The position numbers and the translations under genes were made by a program. A model generated the notes under the pieces. The model did no database searches. It was not told the DNA's origin and saw only the letters and a program-made list of their open reading frames with translations. A stretch of 64,000 nucleotides of DNA from PALSA-612 sp963846915 (lineage in GTDB: Bacteria > Actinomycetota > Thermoleophilia > Gaiellales > Gaiellaceae): positions 18,517 through 82,516 of the forward strand of contig CAWJXV010000003.1 of assembly GCA_963846915.1 (NCBI GenBank). Reading direction: 5' to 3'. Positions 32,806-40,602 of the stretch are shown one piece after another. Position 1 is the first letter of the stretch; the number at the start of each line of letters is the position of its first letter.

Positions 32806-33205
32806 GCTCGGCCCTCCCTTCGACTTCCTCGACCAGCGTGCGCCAGGCAGCCCGGTCCCAGATCTCGAGGTGGTCGTGGACTCCAGCGACCACGACCTCG
32901 CGACCGAGCTTCCCTTGCGCGACGAGCGGCGCCGGCAGCATGATCCGGCCCTGCTTGTCAGGTGTGGCTTCGACCGCAGCGGCGAAGAAGTAGCGCTGAA
33001 TCATGCGGTCGTCGCGGCTGAGCAGGTCGAGGTCGGCGAGCCGGGAGTCGACCAGTCGCTCCCAGTCGGGGCGGGCGTAGGCGTAGAGGCAACCGTCCAT
33101 GCCGCGGGTGACGACGAGGCCGTCCAGGAAGGAGTCCCGGAACTTGGCCGGAAGGGTGAGCCGGTTCTTGTCGTCGAGTGTGTGCTCGTACTCGCCCAGG
33201 AACAT
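32771..33205 (-). CDS. mraZ: transcriptional regulator MraZ
   Basis: A 144-residue protein with two AbrB-like DNA-binding halves, which represses the dcw operon in other bacteria. The N-terminal half shows FLGEYEHTLDDKNRLTLPAKF and the second half EATPDKQGRIMLPAPL (each shown as part of the DxKGR-type motif). I start at the ATG at 33205, which fits the family exactly. The gene heads the dcw cluster and lies just downstream of three MraZ boxes. Confidence 0.94.
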   Translation of the reverse strand: MFLGEYEHTLDDKNRLTLPAKFRDSFLDGLVVTRGMDGCLYAYARPDWERLVDSRLADLDLLSRDDRMIQRYFFAAAVEATPDKQGRIMLPAPLVAQGKLGREVVVAGVHDHLEIWDRAAWRTLVEEVEGRAEHVAERLAAKRD

Positions 33206-33240
33206 CGTCGCCGCCGTGCTGGCATGACCACCACCACGGT

Positions 33241-33265
33241 CCACTTTAACCCACTTTCCCCCACT
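33241..33265 (-). promoter_or_regulatory. MraZ-binding direct repeats
   Basis: On the minus strand three AGTGG repeats recur every 10 bp: TGGGG-N5-TGGGT-N5-TGGAC. This is the TGGGN-N5 pattern bound by MraZ in E. coli and mycoplasmas. They lie 36-60 nt upstream of the mraZ start codon, so autoregulation of the dcw operon is likely. Confidence 0.8.
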
Positions 33266-33271
33266 ATGCAA

Positions 33272-33292
33272 GCCGGGCGACTCACGCCCGGC
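33272..33292. other. 8-bp inverted repeat between divergent genes
   Basis: GCCGGGCG (33272-33279) and CGCCCGGC (33285-33292) form a perfect stem with a 5-nt loop next to the MraZ boxes. It could be an operator for either gene or a transcription insulator. Confidence 0.4.
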
Positions 33293-33336
33293 AACGCCGT
33301 AGGATCCGCCGTGACCGACCACGAACGGAGGTTCCG

Positions 33337-33693
33337 ATGGAAGAGCACGTCTCCTGGGTGATCGAACTGGCGGTGAAGGACGGCCAGCTCGACACCTTCA
33401 AGACGCTGATGGGCGAGATGGTCGCCGGCACCAGCAGCGAGACAGGGACGCTCAACTACGAGTGGTACATCTCGGACGACGAGCGAACCGTCCACATCTT
33501 CGAGAAGTACGCCGACTCGGACGCGATGATCACCCACGTCAGCGGCTTCATGGAGAAGTGGGCGGGACGGTTCCTGGAGAGCGTCGATCCGACGCGTTTC
33601 ACCGTGTACGGCGATCCGAGTCCGGCCGCGAGAGAGCTGCTCGCCGCATTTGGCGGCACGTACCTCGGCCCGTGGGGAGGCTTCGCCCGCTAA
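33337..33693 (+). CDS. antibiotic biosynthesis monooxygenase (ABM) domain protein
   Basis: A 118-residue ferredoxin-like-fold protein of the YgiN/ABM type. VIELAVKDGQLDTFKTLMGEM, split here as VIELAVKDGQ and TFKTLMGEM, then GTLNYEWYISDD, HIFEKYADSDAM and HVSGFMEK follow the family order. Members are cofactor-free quinol or polyketide monooxygenases or heme-degrading proteins. Good ribosome binding site (GGAGG). Its stop overlaps that of the convergent kinase gene. Confidence 0.82.
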   Translation: MEEHVSWVIELAVKDGQLDTFKTLMGEMVAGTSSETGTLNYEWYISDDERTVHIFEKYADSDAMITHVSGFMEKWAGRFLESVDPTRFTVYGDPSPAARELLAAFGGTYLGPWGGFAR

Positions 33694-34505
33694 GGGCCCA
33701 GCTCGAGCTGACCTGCGAACGCGCCCCGGCCGGTGAGGGCCGCGGCGCCGCACCTTGATGCGAGGGCGACCGCGTTCGCGGGCGTCATCCCGGCCGCGAG
33801 GCCGTACGTCAGCCCGGCGGCGAACGAGTCGCCCGCGCCGTAGGCGTCTACGATCGGTCCGGGGAGCGGCGCAGCGGGAAACGGCCCGCCGGGCTCCATC
33901 ACGCCGCCCTCCCCTCCAAGCGTGGCGACGCGGAGCTTCGGCGGCGGGTCGAGATCGCCCGGCTCGTACCTCTCCCCCGCGTCGCGGCCGCTCCCGACGA
34001 GTGCGTCGAGCTCGACGTGGGCTGCGCGCAAGGTCTTGAGCGAGCGCGGCGTCGCCGTCAGCACCTTCGCGAGGCGAGCCGCACGGAGCGCGTCGACATC
34101 GCCGCCCGTGAAGTAGACGCCGTCCATCTCCGCGAGCTCGTCCCAGGGCAGCGCATCCGAGCCGCGCGGGACGAGCCGGTCACCGATCACCGTGATCGTC
34201 CGCTCGCCGCTCGCCTCGACGAAGGTCTTCGCTCGTCGTTGCGGCTCGTCGCGCCAGGCGACGTGAAGCCGCAACCCGAGCGCCGACAGCTCCTCGAGCG
34301 CGCGATGCCCGAGATCATCGTCGCCGAGCGCCGTGAAAAAGTCGGCGCCGCCCGCGAGCTTCGCGAGCTGCACAGCCGCAACCGAGCCGCCGCCTCCGGG
34401 CTCGGCCCACCACTCCGTCGCGTGCACGATCTCGCCGGACGCGGGCACGTGCGGGACGCGCAGGAACTCGACCCACTCGACGTGCCCGACGACCGCGACC
34501 CTCAC
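33690..34505 (-). CDS. PfkB-family carbohydrate kinase
   Basis: A 271-residue ribokinase-like sugar or nucleoside kinase. GGGGSVAAVQLAKL near residue 40 binds substrate and DAYGAGDSFAAGL near 225-237 is the second PfkB signature with the catalytic Asp. GTG start with GAGACT 6 nt upstream, fitting the leaderless pattern. The substrate cannot be told from sequence. Confidence 0.88.
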   Translation of the reverse strand: MRVAVVGHVEWVEFLRVPHVPASGEIVHATEWWAEPGGGGSVAAVQLAKLAGGADFFTALGDDDLGHRALEELSALGLRLHVAWRDEPQRRAKTFVEASGERTITVIGDRLVPRGSDALPWDELAEMDGVYFTGGDVDALRAARLAKVLTATPRSLKTLRAAHVELDALVGSGRDAGERYEPGDLDPPPKLRVATLGGEGGVMEPGGPFPAAPLPGPIVDAYGAGDSFAAGLTYGLAAGMTPANAVALASRCGAAALTGRGAFAGQLELGP

Positions 34506-34560
34506 GTCGGCAGTCTCACATTCCGGCGCTGTCCGCCGTTCTGGATGGATGATGGGGGTG

Positions 34561-35013
34561 ATGACGGTTCCGCCGTTCGAACGGTTCTACGACGACTACC
34601 GCGGCGTCGTGCTCGGGCTGCTCGCCAAGAGGCTCGGACGCGAGCGCGCCGAGGACGCGTTCCAAGAGACGTTCTTCCGCGCGTTGAGGGCGTACCCGAA
34701 ACTGCGCGACGGCCGCAACCTGCGCGCCTGGGTGCTCACGATCGCCGAGAACGTCGCGACCGACGAGCACCGGCGAACGAAGCCGGGCGGCGAGATGCCC
34801 GAGCAGGAGAGCTGGGACAGCCTGCCGCCGGTGGCGGAGATCGGGCATCTCGTCGAGGCACTACCGCCGACCGAGCGGGCCGCCGTCGTCCTCCGCTACG
34901 GCTACGACCTCGACTACGACCGCATCGGCGCGGTGCTGGGATCGAGCACGGACGCGGCGCGCCAGGCCGCGTCCTCCGGCGTGCGCCGGCTGCGACGAAA
35001 GGAGCTCGGATGA
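34561..35013 (+). CDS. ECF-type RNA polymerase sigma factor
   Basis: A 150-residue sigma factor with region 2 at about 5-65 (RERAEDAFQETFFRAL, NLRAWVLTIAENVATD) and region 4 at about 98-148 (LPPTERAAVVLRYGYDLDY, then helix-turn-helix). I start at the ATG at 34561 with GGGGG upstream; the frame is open further upstream but is antisense to the kinase. Its stop overlaps the ogt ATG (ATGA), so the two are translated together. Confidence 0.9.
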   Translation: MTVPPFERFYDDYRGVVLGLLAKRLGRERAEDAFQETFFRALRAYPKLRDGRNLRAWVLTIAENVATDEHRRTKPGGEMPEQESWDSLPPVAEIGHLVEALPPTERAAVVLRYGYDLDYDRIGAVLGSSTDAARQAASSGVRRLRRKELG

Positions 35014-35567
35014 GCGTTTCGGAGGATCTCGACCGCCGCTTCCGGGAGGCGGCTGCCGCGGCCGGGCTGATCGACGCGGCATTCGACCTCGCCGACACCC
35101 CGATCGGCACGCTGCTCGTGGCGGCGACCGACCGCGGCCTCTGCCAGATCTCGTTCGACCCGGATCGCGGGGTCGAGGAGCTCTCGCGCGCGGTGGGCAC
35201 ACGCGTGCTGCGCGTGCCGCGCAAGCTCGACCCGGCTCTGCGCGAGCTGGACGAGTACTTCGAGGGTCGGAGGACCGATTTCGACCTCCCGCTCGACATC
35301 GTCCGGGTCGCGGACTTCAACCGGGTCGTGCTCGACGAGCTCGCGCTCGTCCCGTACGGACAGGTAACGACCTACGGGACGCTCGCGGCAAAGGTCGGGC
35401 ACCCGCGGGCCGCGCGGGCCGTCGGCGTCGTCATGAACCGCAACCCGATCCCGATCGTCCTGCCGTGCCACCGTGTGATCGGCGCGAACGGCAGCCTCAC
35501 GGGCTACGGCGGCGGGCTCCACGTCAAGCGCGCGCTGCTCCAGCTCGAGGGCGCGATCCTGGCCTAG
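35010..35567 (+). CDS. ogt: methylated-DNA-protein-cysteine methyltransferase
   Basis: A 185-residue suicide repair enzyme that removes O6-methylguanine adducts. The acceptor Cys153 is in IVLPCHRVIGANGSLTGYGG (family PCHRV), with the Asn hinge in NRNPIP and Tyr/Arg finger region RAARAVG. The first 25 residues (SEDLDRRFREAAAAAG) are an extra helix that looks like the start of an anti-sigma protein. Coupling to an ECF sigma gene suggests that alkylation sensing and sigma output may be linked. Confidence 0.93.
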   Translation: MSVSEDLDRRFREAAAAAGLIDAAFDLADTPIGTLLVAATDRGLCQISFDPDRGVEELSRAVGTRVLRVPRKLDPALRELDEYFEGRRTDFDLPLDIVRVADFNRVVLDELALVPYGQVTTYGTLAAKVGHPRAARAVGVVMNRNPIPIVLPCHRVIGANGSLTGYGGGLHVKRALLQLEGAILA

Positions 35568-36034
35568 AGCGCGTCGAGGTACGCGCAGCGGCGAGGGTCA
35601 CCGGGGAGCGGGGACGGGCCGAGCTTCACGACGACCCGGCGCCCGCCGCTGACGCCGACCTCGCTCCCGACCGGCGGCGGCTCACCTGCGCGTCCGAGCA
35701 GCGCGTAGCCGGACGCGTTCCAGACGAAGAGCACGTGGCCGGGCCCCGAGTCATCGGGCTCGAGCGTCTCCGGCTCGAGATCGGCGTTGGCCTCGGCGAC
35801 GCTCGTCCGCAGTAGCTCGACACCGCGTGCGCCGTCGAGCTGTCGGGTCGCGGCGGTCGCAGCCTGCTCCTCGAGCAGCCAGTCGAGCTGCTTCTGGGTC
35901 AAGAACCCCTGACGCGCCAGGATCTCGCCCAGGCGCACGCCGGTGGACAGGTGCTCCGCCAGGGCGAGCTCGAGCTGTTCCTCGGTCAAGAGTCCGTGCT
36001 CGAGAACCATCTGCCCCAACAGCTTGCCCTCCAC
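35564..36034 (-). CDS. MshEN/GspE-N-terminal domain protein
   Basis: A 156-residue protein with two tandem copies of the GspE/PilB N-terminal motif: LGQMVLEHGLLTEEQLELAL at about 5-24 and LGEILARQGFLTQKQLDWLL at about 32-51. The C-terminal 90 residues are not recognised. In longer proteins this domain can bind c-di-GMP; here it stands alone. GTG start at 36034 with weak GCAAGG. It diverges from the flavoprotein gene 48 nt away. Confidence 0.72.
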   Translation of the reverse strand: MEGKLLGQMVLEHGLLTEEQLELALAEHLSTGVRLGEILARQGFLTQKQLDWLLEEQAATAATRQLDGARGVELLRTSVAEANADLEPETLEPDDSGPGHVLFVWNASGYALLGRAGEPPPVGSEVGVSGGRRVVVKLGPSPLPGDPRRCAYLDAL

Positions 36035-36082
36035 CCTTGCAGTATCGCGACTCTGCAGCCGGCCTCGAGTAGCATCCCACGG

Positions 36083-36715
36083 GTGGCGACGCTCTCCGGG
36101 ATCACGAGCGAATCGGAGCTTCGCGAGCTGATCGGCAGCCCGCAGGAGCTGGTCGTCTCGAAGATCTCGAACCGGCTGAACGACCTGACTCGCCAGTTCG
36201 TCGAGCGCTCGCCGTTCATGTGCCTCGCCACCTCGGCGCCGGATGGAAGCTGCGACGTGAGCCCGCGCGGCGATCCCGCCGGGTTCGTGCGCATCCTCGA
36301 CGAGCGCACGCTGCTGATCCCCGATCGCCCGGGCAATCGGATCGCCGACTCGCTCCGCAACATCCTCGCGAACCCGCACGTCGGGATCCTGTTCCTGATC
36401 CCGGGCATCGGCGACACGTTTCGCGTGAACGGACGCGCGACGCTGGTCACGGACGAGGAGCTGCTCGCCGACTCCACCGTCGAGGGCAAGCCGCCGAAGC
36501 TCGGCATCCTCGTCGAGATCGACGAGGCGTACACGCAGTGCTCGAAGGCGCTGATCCGCTCGGACCTCTGGAACCCGGAGCAGCAGGTCGAGCGCTCGGA
36601 GCTTCCGAGCTCGGGCGAGATCCTCCGCGCGGTGCGCGAGGAGGAGACCTTCGACGCCGACGAGTACGACCGCGCTCGGGCCGAGCGCTACGCGCGCCGC
36701 GACGGCCTGTACTAG
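36083..36715 (+). CDS. PPOX-type flavoprotein (pyridoxamine 5'-phosphate oxidase family)
   Basis: A 210-residue split-barrel flavin-binding protein resembling the MSMEG_1061-type group. FMCLATSAPDGSCDVSPRGD and LLIPDRPGNRIADSLRNI are the cofactor-binding strands; FLIPGIGDTFRVNGRA and the C-terminal EAYTQCSKALIRS complete the fold. It probably binds FMN or F420. GTG start with TAGCAT exactly 7 nt upstream and no Shine-Dalgarno. Confidence 0.85.
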   Translation: MATLSGITSESELRELIGSPQELVVSKISNRLNDLTRQFVERSPFMCLATSAPDGSCDVSPRGDPAGFVRILDERTLLIPDRPGNRIADSLRNILANPHVGILFLIPGIGDTFRVNGRATLVTDEELLADSTVEGKPPKLGILVEIDEAYTQCSKALIRSDLWNPEQQVERSELPSSGEILRAVREEETFDADEYDRARAERYARRDGLY

Positions 36716-37485
36716 CCAGAGCCCGGCTCGTCGCGTTTCAGCCCTTTGTTCACCGCGCCGAGGGCGTAACGTCCCGGCTTGAGCGCGAGATCGGCCACCC
36801 GGTTGATCACGCCGCCTCCAGGGAGCTTCTCCTCGATCACGTCGGTGACGTCGTCGACGGCGTCGAGCACCTTCTCACCCGCATCGGCCGCGCCGCCGGC
36901 GATGGGAACGACCGCAGCTGTGACGAGCACGCCGGCCTCCCTCGCCACCGCGCCCGCGAACTGCTGCAGCGACTCTCGCAACGTGTGCTGAGCGTCGTCG
37001 CGGGCCTCCTCGCGGCCGCGGACGATCTCCTCCGGATCGGCCCCCGTCGCCTTCCACCAGCGCCAGCCGACCACCTGGCCGGTCCGGTGGAGTACGAACA
37101 CGACTAGCAGCAGGCCGATCACAGCCCACACGGCCGCGAGCACGAGCGGCGCCCGCCAGCTGGGAAGCGGCGAGGACAGCGCATACACGATTGCCCAGTT
37201 GACCAGCACGAACGCCGTCGCAAACGCGAGCCCGACCCCGACCACGACGGAGATGTCGCGTGCCGCGCGGCGCAGCTCGGGGATATGACGGAAGGTGGTG
37301 AGCTCGACTTCCCGGAGTACGAGCACGCTCGCATCGCGCCCGACCTGCTCGAGTAATTCGGACGCCTGCGCCTCGATCTCGTCGACGTCGTCGGACTCGG
37401 CGTCTTCGGCGTCGCCGTCCTCCTCGGCCGGCCTTTCCTCCTCCGCCACCGGATCGGCTACGACCTTGTCATCCGGCTCCGGCAC
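36712..37485 (-). CDS. phage-holin-family-like membrane protein
   Basis: A 257-residue chromosomal membrane protein. It has an acidic disordered N terminus (residues 1-40), two transmembrane segments at about 79-102 and 112-133, and a soluble C-terminal half with a predicted helix and a Gly/Ala-rich stretch. It resembles the holin superfamily III/DUF1469 group by topology only. No phage genes are nearby, so a lysis role is unlikely. Its stop overlaps that of the convergent flavoprotein gene. Confidence 0.6.
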   Translation of the reverse strand: MPEPDDKVVADPVAEEERPAEEDGDAEDAESDDVDEIEAQASELLEQVGRDASVLVLREVELTTFRHIPELRRAARDISVVVGVGLAFATAFVLVNWAIVYALSSPLPSWRAPLVLAAVWAVIGLLLVVFVLHRTGQVVGWRWWKATGADPEEIVRGREEARDDAQHTLRESLQQFAGAVAREAGVLVTAAVVPIAGGAADAGEKVLDAVDDVTDVIEEKLPGGGVINRVADLALKPGRYALGAVNKGLKRDEPGSG

Positions 37486-37552
37486 GACTCTCTCCTCCCC
37501 TCGATTCCCGGGATCCGCAGGCTAGACGTACGTGCGGAAACGTGCAAAACCG

Positions 37553-37720
37553 CTAGCCGAGACGCTTCTCGAACCAGTGGTGCGCATAGGGCTCGTCGTT
37601 GAACGCGTCGACCTCGACGTAGCCCGCCGACCGGTACAGGGCGATGGCTTCGCCGAGCGTTTCGTTCGTCTACAGCCTCACCATGGTCGCGCCGTCCGCG
37701 GCCGCTTCGTCGACTCCCTG
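37553..37720 (-). pseudogene. GNAT N-acetyltransferase C-terminal remnant
   Basis: The minus strand reads DEAAADGATMVRL, stop, TNETLGEAIALYRSAGY, then EVDAFNDEPYAHHWFEKRLG and stop. This is the standard C terminus of a GNAT acetyltransferase (VRLETN...ALYRSAGY...HHWFEK), with the Glu codon changed to TAG at 37672-37670 and the N-terminal two thirds missing. A further in-frame stop lies near 37720, next to the response regulator gene. Confidence 0.8.
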
Positions 37721-37723
37721 ATC

Positions 37724-38419
37724 CTAGTCAGAGAACCAACCCGGCAGCATCAACCGGTAGCCGAGACCCCAGGCATTGACCACGTACGGGGTCTCGGTCG
37801 CCTCGGCGAGACGACGGCGCAGGCGCGACGCGTGCGAGTCCAGGGTGCGTGTGCGGCCGATCGAGCGATATCCCCAGACGTCCTTCAAGAGCTCGTCCTT
37901 CGAGAACACGCGCGTCGGGTCGGACGCGAGCTTGGCCAGGAGGTCGAACTGCTTCACCGGCAGCGGCAGGAGGCAGCCGGCGACGGTGACGCAGCGCGTC
38001 GAGCGGTCGATCACGAGCTCGCCGGCCTCGATCACCATCCCGGGCGGCGGCGCGACACGGCGGAGCACGGCGCGAATCCGGGCGAGCAGCTCGTCGTAGA
38101 GGAACGGCCGCGCGACGAAATCGTCGGCGCCGCGGTCGAAGGCCCGTACACGGTCAACGGCGTCGGCCTCCTCCGGCCCGAGCACGATCACCGGCACGTC
38201 GCGGTTCCATGAACGTCCCGGCTCGCCCTCGCGTAGCCGGCGGCAGACGTCGAGCTCGCCGCCGAGCAGGACGAGATCCGGGCGAGCTCGCTCGGCGAGC
38301 GACAGAGCGTCCTCGCCGTCCTCGGCCCGCAGCACGTCGAAGCCGTCCTCGGAGAGGTGGCGCGCGAGGAAACCACCGGTCGAGGGCTCGGGGTCGGCGA
38401 TCAGGAGAGCGCAGGACAT
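37724..38419 (-). CDS. OmpR-type response regulator with atypical receiver
   Basis: A 231-residue DNA-binding regulator: receiver domain at 1-115, winged helix at about 130-228 (LLAKLASDPTRVFSKDELL, then RTRTLDSHASRLRRRL). The phosphoacceptor Asp expected after PDLVLL is Gly53, and the conserved Lys is Arg104 (VARPF). It is therefore probably not controlled by ordinary phosphorylation. No histidine kinase is adjacent. ATG with TACCGT 6 nt upstream, no Shine-Dalgarno. Confidence 0.85.
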   Translation of the reverse strand: MSCALLIADPEPSTGGFLARHLSEDGFDVLRAEDGEDALSLAERARPDLVLLGGELDVCRRLREGEPGRSWNRDVPVIVLGPEEADAVDRVRAFDRGADDFVARPFLYDELLARIRAVLRRVAPPPGMVIEAGELVIDRSTRCVTVAGCLLPLPVKQFDLLAKLASDPTRVFSKDELLKDVWGYRSIGRTRTLDSHASRLRRRLAEATETPYVVNAWGLGYRLMLPGWFSD

Positions 38420-38499
38420 GAGCCGACGGTAGCCGGGCTTTCGCGGTCCGTCCAGATGTCCTTTCGCGCAGCTTTGTGACGATCCGTGAACAGGTTCGT

Positions 38500-40179
38500 C
38501 TACAGCCGTCCCGAGCGGACCACGCCCCAGAGAAGCCATACCCCGAGCACTCCGGACAGGACGAATCCGATCACCGAGACGACGTGCAGGCCGAGCACGT
38601 GCGGGCCGCCCTTGGCGAAGACGCCGATCAGGGCCGAGCCGATCAGTCCGCCCGCGGCCACGAGGGCGATCACGAGCCGATTGAAGCCCTGCTCGATGCG
38701 TGGCATGAACTCGTCGAGGCCTTTGTGGACGAAGCCGACCTCGATCTGGCCGTCGCGGGCCTGCTCGAGGAAGTCGTGCCATTGGTACGGAGCCTCCCGG
38801 AGCACGGCGGCGAGCGACGTCGTCTCCTTCCATGCCTGGCCGAGCAGCCGCTGCGGCGTCAGGCGCTGCAGGACGAGGTCGCGCGCGTACGGCTTCGCAA
38901 CCTCGAAGACGTTGAAGTCGGGATAGAGCTCGACTCCGACGGCGCCGAGCGTCGCGATCGCCTTGTCGAGCATCAGAAAGCGCGTCGGCAGCTGCAGGTT
39001 CATGGCGTAGATGAGCTGGAAGCCCTCGCGGATGAGCTGCATCGGGTCGATCTCGGCGAGGCGCGAGCCGTAGTAGCGGTCGTACAGCTCGCGGATGTGG
39101 GCGACGAACTCGTCCTCGCGGGACTTGTCGTAGCGGACACCGAGGTCGGCGAGTCGCTTCGGCAGCGCTTCGACGTTCTCGTTCGCAGCGTCGATGAAGA
39201 GCCGCGTCAGCTTCGACATGTCGTCGTCAGACAGCTTCCCGGAGAGACCGAAGTCGACGAGGCCGATGCGCTCCGGGCTACCGAGCACGAGCACGTTGGC
39301 CGGGTGCGGGTCGCCGTGGAAGAAGCCGTGGCGGAAGATCATCGTCATCCAGGCCTCGGTCATCAGGTACGCGAGCCGGCGCCGCTCCTCGAGCGTCCAA
39401 TCCTCCGTGTAGACGTCCTGGACCTGCGTGCCCTCGAGGTACTCGAGCGTGAGCACGCGCGCCCGCGTGTAGCTCCAGATCACCTTGGGAACGCGGACGT
39501 GCGGGTGCCCGGCGAAGTTGCGGTGGAAGGTCTGCGCGTTTCGGGCCTCGTTGCGGTAGTCGAGCTCCTGCCGGATCGAGCGGGCGAACTCGTCCACGAC
39601 ACCGCGAGCGTCGACGAAGTCGAGACCGCGGACGCGCTCCTTGGCGATCTTGGCCGCCTGGTAGAGGAGCGACAGGTCGGCCTCGACCTGCCGCGGCGCG
39701 TTCGGACGCTGCACCTTGACGGCGACGCGGCGGCCGTTCGGCAAGAGCGCGTCGTGCACCTGGCCGATCGACGCCGCGGCGACGGGCTGCTCCGAGAACT
39801 CGACGAACAGCTTCGGGATCGACAGCCCGAGCTCGCTCTCGACGACCTGCTCGACCTGCTCGTACGGGAACGGCGTCACGTCGTCCTGCAGCTTCCGCAG
39901 CTCGAGGACGATGTCCGGCGGCACCACGTCCGGGCGTGTCGAGAGCAGCTGCCCGAACTTGACGAAGGTCGGGCCGAGCTCGTCGAACATCTCCCGCAGG
40001 TGCTGGCCGCGGTGCGAACGGTCGGCATCGTCGGGCTCGACCTTCGTGCCCCAGGGCAGGAGGTCGGTCAGTCGGTGGCGCGCGAAGAAATAGCCGAAGC
40101 CGTGCTTGACCGCGACCTGGGCGATCTCCGACATCCGTCCCAGGTTGCGCGTCGTCTTCCGGCTCGTGCGCGTGGCCAT
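38500..40179 (-). CDS. ABC1/UbiB/AarF-family atypical kinase
   Basis: A 559-residue UbiB-type protein. ELGPTFVKFGQLLSTRPD is the family-specific KxGQ motif, VAVKVQRP holds the ATP-binding Lys, FFHGDPHPANVLVL the catalytic loop and GLVDFGLSGKL the metal-binding Asp. Two C-terminal transmembrane segments anchor it. Relatives support quinone or lipid metabolism through an ATPase activity. It stands alone on the minus strand. Confidence 0.92.
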   Translation of the reverse strand: MATRTSRKTTRNLGRMSEIAQVAVKHGFGYFFARHRLTDLLPWGTKVEPDDADRSHRGQHLREMFDELGPTFVKFGQLLSTRPDVVPPDIVLELRKLQDDVTPFPYEQVEQVVESELGLSIPKLFVEFSEQPVAAASIGQVHDALLPNGRRVAVKVQRPNAPRQVEADLSLLYQAAKIAKERVRGLDFVDARGVVDEFARSIRQELDYRNEARNAQTFHRNFAGHPHVRVPKVIWSYTRARVLTLEYLEGTQVQDVYTEDWTLEERRRLAYLMTEAWMTMIFRHGFFHGDPHPANVLVLGSPERIGLVDFGLSGKLSDDDMSKLTRLFIDAANENVEALPKRLADLGVRYDKSREDEFVAHIRELYDRYYGSRLAEIDPMQLIREGFQLIYAMNLQLPTRFLMLDKAIATLGAVGVELYPDFNVFEVAKPYARDLVLQRLTPQRLLGQAWKETTSLAAVLREAPYQWHDFLEQARDGQIEVGFVHKGLDEFMPRIEQGFNRLVIALVAAGGLIGSALIGVFAKGGPHVLGLHVVSVIGFVLSGVLGVWLLWGVVRSGRL

Positions 40180-40221
40180 CGACTCAGTGTTGCACGCACG
40201 CAGGAAGTTCCTGCTTGTGCC

Positions 40222-40602
40222 TTATTGCCCTGCTGCTGCGGGCCCGCTCAGCCGCTCCAGCTCGCGCTCGGCGAGGCGGAGCCGGTGCTCGAGCTGGGCG
40301 ACGCGAAGCTCCAGCTCGTCGTAGGACTCGCGCGAGACCAGCCCGAGCTGGTCGAAGAGCGACTGCAGGCTCGCCCCGGCGCGCTCCGTCAGCCGGGTTG
40401 CGTCGCCACGCCAGCGGACCATCGCGTCCTCGATCGCCTGACGCACCTCGTCGCGCCGGAGGTCGCCGCGGTCGGCCAGATCGCGCGCGAGCTGATCGGC
40501 CCGGTCGGCGCTCAGCGAGACCGCGCCGACACCTGCCAGCGCCAGGCGCTCGACCAGCTCGCGAACGGAGGCCTCGTCGTCGCGGGCGGTGTCGTCGGCC
40601 AT
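40222..40602 (-). CDS. phasin-like coiled-coil protein
   Basis: A 126-residue helical protein: N-terminal region VRELVERLALAGVGAVSLSA, then charged helix and a C-terminal leucine heptad region (LELRVAQLEHRLRLAERELE). The layout resembles PHA-granule-associated or chaperone-like phasins, but no PHA gene is near. ATG for the next upstream gene shares a base: its own ATG at 40602 overlaps the secDF stop (TGATG), so it is co-translated with secDF. Confidence 0.6.
   Translation of the reverse strand: MADDTARDDEASVRELVERLALAGVGAVSLSADRADQLARDLADRGDLRRDEVRQAIEDAMVRWRGDATRLTERAGASLQSLFDQLGLVSRESYDELELRVAQLEHRLRLAERELERLSGPAAAGQ

Noticed and set aside
36712..37485. Prophage, suggested by the holin-like protein
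   Set aside because: No other phage genes, no integrase and no change in base composition nearby.
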